Shown here in pieces: positions 14,399 to 18,171 of a stretch of DNA of 18,171 bases. The position numbers and the translations under genes are program-made. Origin of the DNA: JBFMHD01 sp040752395 [NCBI: Candidatus Hydrogenedentota bacterium] (GTDB lineage: Bacteria; JBFMHD01). Each line of letters starts with the position of its first letter. Position 1 is the stretch's first letter. The stretch is from assembly GCA_040752395.1 (NCBI GenBank), contig JBFMHD010000025.1, forward strand, positions 1 to 18,171, written 5' to 3'. The notes under the pieces are model-generated. The model was not told the origin of the DNA, made no database searches, and saw nothing but the letters and a program-made list of their open reading frames with translations.

Positions 14399-14427
14399 TT
14401 TATAGTAAAAAATATAATTATAGTCAA
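14399..14427 (-). promoter_or_regulatory. Strong consensus promoter giving a probably leaderless mRNA
   Basis: The minus strand reads TTGACT (-35), an ideal 17-nt spacer, then TATAAA (-10). Only eight bases (ATTGCAAT) separate the -10 box from the ATG at 14390. Transcription would therefore begin within about two bases of the start codon, which agrees with the absence of any Shine-Dalgarno sequence. Confidence 0.75.
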
Positions 14428-14447
14428 GAAAAATTTTCTGATACTTC

Positions 14448-14526
14448 GTATTCCCTCAGTTTTCGGTGGAGTTTCTTTATCTTGCTTCTTAAGTAAATTC
14501 TACAGCACCAATAACTGACGGATTAC
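14448..14526. mobile_element. MITE-like element 2 (79 bp) with terminal inverted repeats and 8-bp target duplication
   Basis: The left end is GTATTCCCTCAGTT. The reverse complement of the right end is GTAATCCGTCAGTT, matching at 12 of 14 positions. The octamer GATACTTC flanks it exactly on both sides (14440-14447 and 14527-14534). It shares ends and a 37-nt interior block with element 1 (33 of 37 positions) but has fewer internal heptamers, which accounts for much of its shorter length. It lies between the divergent TadG-like and LipA-like genes, directly in the upstream region of the latter. Confidence 0.82.
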
Positions 14527-14556
14527 GATACTTCTTACTTTTGCCAGTGAGAAAAG

Positions 14557-15438
14557 ATGAAACCTGATTATTTGAAGATAAAACTGAGACCTCCTAATAA
14601 AAATAGAAAACATATCGAGATGCTTTTAAAAAAATACAATCTTAGAACAATCTGTGATTATGCATTATGCCCGAATAAATGTGAATGTTATAATAACTCT
14701 GAGCTAACGTTTCTTATTCTGGGTCCTTACTGCTCTCGTAAATGTGGATTCTGTAGGATCAGCACTATCGATTCTTCACCAGATCTCGATTATAGTGAAC
14801 CGTATAATATTTTAAAAATCGCAAAGATACTTAAATTAAAATACGTTGTAATAACCTCAACAACAAGGGATGATTTACCATTTTATGGCGCCTCACATTT
14901 TGCAGAGATAACCACACTTCTTAAAAATAACAATATCCCTGTCGAGTTACTTATACCGGATTTCAATGGTGATAATAAATGTTATGAAATAATTTATAAT
15001 AGTAAACCTGATGTTATCTCACATAATATTGAGACTGTACCTGCTCTCTATAACAAATTCAGGCAAGATTTCTCTTTTGATAGAAGTATCTCGCTTCTTA
15101 AGTGGTTCAGAGAAAAAGATAAAGATGTCATTCTCAAGACCTCAATACTTGTTGGGATTGGTGAAACTATCAATGATTTAACAAAAGTTTTTACCATCCT
15201 CTATAATTATCAAATAAATATTTTAATTATAGGTCAGTATCTCCAGCCAACAAAAAATAATCCTTTAGTTGTAAAATATTATTCTCTTGATGAATTTAAA
15301 CTTCTTGAGAATCTTGCTTTAAGATGTGGTATCCCTGTGGTTGTATCATCGCCGTTTGCTCGAAGCTCGTATAAAGCTTCCAGCATTAAATCAAAAGTTG
15401 TTATCGAATCTGCTTGTGGAGAGTCTGTACAAATATAA
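14557..15438 (+). CDS. lipA: Lipoyl synthase-like radical SAM protein
   Basis: This 293-aa protein keeps the three LipA signatures. The auxiliary cluster motif C-x4-C-x5-C lies in CDYALCPNKCEC (C33, C38, C44), the radical SAM motif in CSRKCGFC (C59, C63, C66), and the C-terminal RSSY at 269-272 supplies the Ser ligand of the auxiliary cluster. Internal LipA motifs VVITSTTRDDLP, HNIETVPALY, ILVGIGET and IGQYLQPT are also present. LipA inserts two sulfurs into protein-bound octanoate to make lipoyl groups. The sequence is divergent: there is an extra Cys (C42) inside the auxiliary motif, and the usual D-G-G after DDLP is replaced. The start at 14557 follows GTGAGAAAAG. It is the only complete plus-strand gene, carries a MITE-like element upstream, and its last 48 nt overlap the convergent membrane protein gene. 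No lipB, lplA or lipoylated subunit gene is nearby. Confidence 0.85.
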   Translation: MKPDYLKIKLRPPNKNRKHIEMLLKKYNLRTICDYALCPNKCECYNNSELTFLILGPYCSRKCGFCRISTIDSSPDLDYSEPYNILKIAKILKLKYVVITSTTRDDLPFYGASHFAEITTLLKNNNIPVELLIPDFNGDNKCYEIIYNSKPDVISHNIETVPALYNKFRQDFSFDRSISLLKWFREKDKDVILKTSILVGIGETINDLTKVFTILYNYQINILIIGQYLQPTKNNPLVVKYYSLDEFKLLENLALRCGIPVVVSSPFARSSYKASSIKSKVVIESACGESVQI

Positions 15439-16923
15439 ACCAAAATCATTATAATACTTGACATTTACGAGCTCATAATCATCACTGCTAAAATTCCTGT
15501 CAGCGCTTAATAAATAATATCCGATATTATTCTCTTTTATCTTTTCGCTATATTCCTTTAATTTATTGAATTGTATCACATTAAAACTTTTGACGTTCTC
15601 TAAAAAAGCTAATTCAAAACCTGAGATAAGATTATTCGAAACAATGTTTTTATCTAAAACTATCTCTCCACTCATCTGTTGAACAGCTTTGTGATGTGAC
15701 GTGACAGGATGAACTAAATAGAATATACTTGCGGGTATAACATAACTCGCTATCCAGCATAGCATAAATACAGGTAAAACTATCATTTCTATCCAGCTCT
15801 TTCTTAGTATAATGCAGTGCTTCGAAAAATTGTTGACAGAGAGAAAGAACAATCTACCAAGTAAGACAATCTCAATCCCAAGACTTGCAAATAAATACCG
15901 CTCCTCTATATATAAGAAGAGATAACCAATATGATATAACAGAATAGCAAAAATTAGAAAAAAATCATCTCTATTCATTTTTTTAAAATTAATAAATATA
16001 AGAGCTAATAGAGTAAAAGTTATAACAGGGAGTCTATAAAAGTTTATAAATAAGTCTTTTTTAACGTTATCTTTTACTGCGTGAAAAAATTGTTTTAATG
16101 AGATATTTAGCTTAAGTGTTGAAGCAAAATTTGTAGGATTACTCCAGAAATGAGTCCTCTCTCTCTCTGGCTCTAAATATTTATCACCCCAGTCATTTTG
16201 GTTCTCACGCTGTACTAATAAATAATAAAGATTGTATCTTACAACAGAATTGTCTGAAAAGATTATTTTATAAGGTGAATAAAAGATACAAAGACCAATG
16301 ATAAATATCATAAACTTTTTTATGCGGGACTTTTTTATAAAAAGTAAAAACAAATATAATATAAAACCATAGATTATTAAATAAGATTTGACAATACTTC
16401 CAAGCCCACAAATCAATCCTGAAATAAACTCATTTTTTAATCTGTCAAAAGTCAATGATTGAGAGTAGACTCTTATTAATAATAATATAAACACTGCCAC
16501 AAGTAGATCAGGAGTCATTGTTAATAATGGGTTACCGCTTAATAAATATAATAAAGCAATCACGCAGCTGAACAATGGATAAATAAGGCAGTGGGTAGAG
16601 ATATTCTGCCATTTGATACCGCCAGCTGCAAGGGGCACCCATACTAAAAAATATATCCCTGCACTCCAGCAGATCCCTATTATTAAAGAGAGGTATTTAG
16701 CACAATATATCGGATTTAATTTTAAAAAATGTACTGGTATGAGTAAGAGCGTATAAGCAGGGCTCCAGTATCCTGTAAAACCAGACAGCTCTCCACAAGA
16801 TAATATCCTTGAATTGTCAAGATAACTCAAGCCATCAGAAGAAACAATAGCACCACTATTCTTTATAAAAAAACAAACCGCAGATAAATATATAACAAAA
16901 AACAGAATTAAAAGTTTTTTAAT
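15391..16923 (-). CDS. GT-C (GT39/ArnT-like) membrane glycosyltransferase with unusual start
   Basis: The first standard start in frame is TTG at 16830 (479 aa). The frame stays open for 93 nt further upstream and encodes a good first membrane helix (KKLLILFFVIYLSAVCFFIK) followed by SSDGLSYLD, the expected N-terminus of this family where an acidic loop follows helix 1. I therefore extend it. Reaching the helix needs either an AUU start at 16923, which has AAAGGGG seven bases upstream, or a -1 frameshift from an ATG at 16940 through the slippery A-AAA-AAC at 16920-16914. About ten further membrane helices follow. GT39-type enzymes transfer sugars from polyprenyl-phosphate donors outside the membrane, often to lipid A or glycans. 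Its 3' end overlaps the convergent lipA-like gene by 48 nt. Confidence 0.78.
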   Translation of the reverse strand: MKKLLILFFVIYLSAVCFFIKNSGAIVSSDGLSYLDNSRILSCGELSGFTGYWSPAYTLLLIPVHFLKLNPIYCAKYLSLIIGICWSAGIYFLVWVPLAAGGIKWQNISTHCLIYPLFSCVIALLYLLSGNPLLTMTPDLLVAVFILLLIRVYSQSLTFDRLKNEFISGLICGLGSIVKSYLIIYGFILYLFLLFIKKSRIKKFMIFIIGLCIFYSPYKIIFSDNSVVRYNLYYLLVQRENQNDWGDKYLEPERERTHFWSNPTNFASTLKLNISLKQFFHAVKDNVKKDLFINFYRLPVITFTLLALIFINFKKMNRDDFFLIFAILLYHIGYLFLYIEERYLFASLGIEIVLLGRLFFLSVNNFSKHCIILRKSWIEMIVLPVFMLCWIASYVIPASIFYLVHPVTSHHKAVQQMSGEIVLDKNIVSNNLISGFELAFLENVKSFNVIQFNKLKEYSEKIKENNIGYYLLSADRNFSSDDYELVNVKYYNDFGLYLYRLSTSRFDNNF

Positions 16924-16964
16924 AGTTTAACCCCTTTCATCTTGCTTCTTGCTTCTTGATATCC

Positions 16965-17035
16965 CCTCAGTCTACTACGGGTCTAAAGACCCTCACTACT
17001 CTGTGCCTCTTTCTTTATCTTGCTTCTTGCTTCTT
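16965..17035. repeat. Partial or rearranged relative of the MITE-like elements, with heptamers
   Basis: CCTCAGTCT at the left and TCTTTATCTTGCTTCTTGC at the right match the left half of elements 1 and 2. The middle is replaced by a palindrome GGGTCTAAAGACCC (16979-16992), and no right terminal repeat or target duplication is visible. A neighbouring heptamer run of the CTTGCTT type lies at 16938-16958. The element supplies the final codons and stop of the minus-strand gene at 16996. Confidence 0.6.
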
Positions 17036-18171
17036 ACATAATATAATGCTCTGGTAAAAAATATAAAAGAAATAATGGCATATAAAATAATTATATATTC
17101 TCCACCATAAAGCCTCGTCATAATAACATCACTACCATATATTGCTATGGCTTCTAATTGTATATAAACCTTACCAAAAATCGATTCAAGCAAAGTTAAT
17201 GGTCTGTTATGATTGTATAAGGTCAAATAAAACATATTTACTATAACTACTGAGGTTCCACAAAGTTGAATAAACACACTGAATAAAAATATTATAAAAA
17301 AAAGAATCTTATTAATCTCTTTATAAGCAAAACTATAAATTGAAATAAATAGCAGAATAAGATATGGAACCATAAGCCGCGGTCCGTACTCAAGATTAAT
17401 CTCTTTGTCCCGCCAGAAACTGTATAACAAAAGATAAGAAAGAAAAATAATCCACGAAATTAAAATATCTTTTATCTTTATGGACTCCTGCTCTTGCCGG
17501 AATAATATGACTAATTTGTAAAAAGTATAAAAAAACGTTAATATTAATAATGGGAAATAGTAAAATATGGACTTGAATGGACTTAATAAATATATCCTTA
17601 AACCCTCTAATAAGTTCGAATCCCATAAATTCTCATATCCTGTTTCAAGTATATCCCCTGTTCTTATATAATTATAATACGCTGCAATAATAAGAGCTAA
17701 AAACAACCAGGCTGAAATCATTAAAATGGATTGTTTATTTCTATAGAGTAAATAGTAATATACTACTAAAAGAAATATCGCAATGATTGTATCAAATCTC
17801 ACTAAAAATAACAGAGATACAATAACCCCGATAATTAAACTATTATATAATTTTGCGTCTTTAAAAGTTCGCCAGAATAATAAAACAAGTAAAAACGTTG
17901 TAAGAACTGTATTGAAAAAATACTCTGCATAAACCCATACTGGAGACGCAAACCCGATTATTATTGAACATAACGCTGATTTATATGTATCCAGTCTCGT
18001 TCGGCAAATAAGATATGCTACTACAACTGTCAAAGCAGCTGAAAGAATACTTAAAAGAGAGCAAAACCAGTGTCGCATAACCTCTTTAGCTGTCTCACCT
18101 TTGCAGAATCTTGAAAAGAAATCACCTGCATAATAAAAAGGTATGGCAATAAGTGACATACCTATACCAAA
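16996..18171 (-). CDS. GT-C (GT39-like) membrane glycosyltransferase, 5' end outside the window
   Basis: The frame is open through the window edge (four more codons, F-G-I-G, precede the first internal ATG at 18159), so the N-terminus is missing. GIGMSLIAIPFYYAGDFF corresponds to the G-x-G-x-S-L-x-A-I-P-x-Y segment found in the first periplasmic loop region of GT39/RgtA-like proteins. Around ten membrane helices follow. LEYGPRLMVPYLILLF near residues 249-264, counting from the 18159 ATG, is the R-x-L-x-P-x-L-P-type segment of the same family. The protein probably transfers sugars from a polyprenyl-phosphate donor on the outer face of the membrane. Its last ten or so residues (KKQDKERGTE) are encoded by the heptamer/MITE-like repeat, suggesting that insertion of the repeat remodelled the C-terminus. 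Confidence 0.85.
   Translation of the reverse strand, partial: FGIGMSLIAIPFYYAGDFFSRFCKGETAKEVMRHWFCSLLSILSAALTVVVAYLICRTRLDTYKSALCSIIIGFASPVWVYAEYFFNTVLTTFLLVLLFWRTFKDAKLYNSLIIGVIVSLLFLVRFDTIIAIFLLVVYYYLLYRNKQSILMISAWLFLALIIAAYYNYIRTGDILETGYENLWDSNLLEGLRIYLLSPFKSIFYYFPLLILTFFYTFYKLVILFRQEQESIKIKDILISWIIFLSYLLLYSFWRDKEINLEYGPRLMVPYLILLFISIYSFAYKEINKILFFIIFLFSVFIQLCGTSVVIVNMFYLTLYNHNRPLTLLESIFGKVYIQLEAIAIYGSDVIMTRLYGGEYIIILYAIISFIFFTRALYYVRSKKQDKERGTE

Noticed and set aside
15279-15464. 61-codon minus-strand open frame over the end of the lipA-like gene
   Set aside because: It overlaps both real genes, has no ribosome-binding site and begins in the convergent overlap; the two flanking genes explain the region.
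16979-16992. GGGTCTAAAGACCC palindrome as a terminator for the partial GT-C gene
   Set aside because: The stem is short with a 2-4 nt loop and no T tract follows on the minus strand.

Overview
The window is AT-rich and densely coded. Almost every gene is on the minus strand; one complete gene (lipoyl synthase-like) is on the plus strand. The content points to a surface-polysaccharide (O-antigen, capsule or exopolysaccharide) locus of a bacterium. The AT-rich bias, overlapping gene chains, several radical-SAM enzymes and abundant heptameric intergenic repeats suggest an uncultured, probably anaerobic, candidate-phylum lineage (Omnitrophota-like is my guess). That placement is inference only, because no phylogenetic marker is present.

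Layout, reading the minus strand from high to low coordinates. (1) 18171-16996 and 16923-15391 hold two multi-pass GT-C (GT39/ArnT-like) membrane glycosyltransferases; the first runs off the window and the second has an unusual start. (2) 15438-14557 on the plus strand is a LipA-like radical-SAM protein that converges on, and overlaps, the second GT-C gene. (3) 14390-13581 is a single-TM protein resembling a divergent TadG, with a consensus promoter so close that the mRNA should be leaderless. (4) 13580-13205 is a non-coding repeat block. (5) 13204-4906 is a tightly overlapped operon: 6-phosphofructokinase, two GT4 glycosyltransferases, a polyprenyl-phosphate sugar-1-phosphate transferase, a GT2 glycosyltransferase, a B12-type radical SAM protein and a GNAT/radical-SAM/SPASM fusion. 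It ends in an intrinsic terminator that overlaps the last stop codon. (6) 4884-3752 is a PIN-domain protein plus a 63-aa partner (possible toxin-antitoxin pair) bracketed by two copies of a ~94-bp direct repeat. (7) 3739-1 is a second operon: WbqC family protein, an NDP-sugar epimerase/DegT aminotransferase fusion, and an Amidohydrolase_2 protein that runs off the window start.

Together the sugar genes can supply a modified or amino sugar nucleotide (SDR-DegT fusion, GNAT, radical SAM enzymes). They can start a glycan on undecaprenyl phosphate (WcaJ/WbaP-type enzyme), extend it (GT4, GT4, GT2) and decorate it from lipid-linked donors outside the membrane (GT-C proteins). No flippase, polymerase or chain-length regulator is visible, so those steps must be encoded elsewhere.

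The most striking non-genic signals are three. First, there is a family of 79-106 bp MITE-like elements with ~14-bp terminal inverted repeats, each flanked by a perfect 8-bp target duplication. Second, a 187-bp stretch keeps a strict 7-nt register through several different heptamer families. Third, the ~94-bp repeat pair brackets the PIN cassette.
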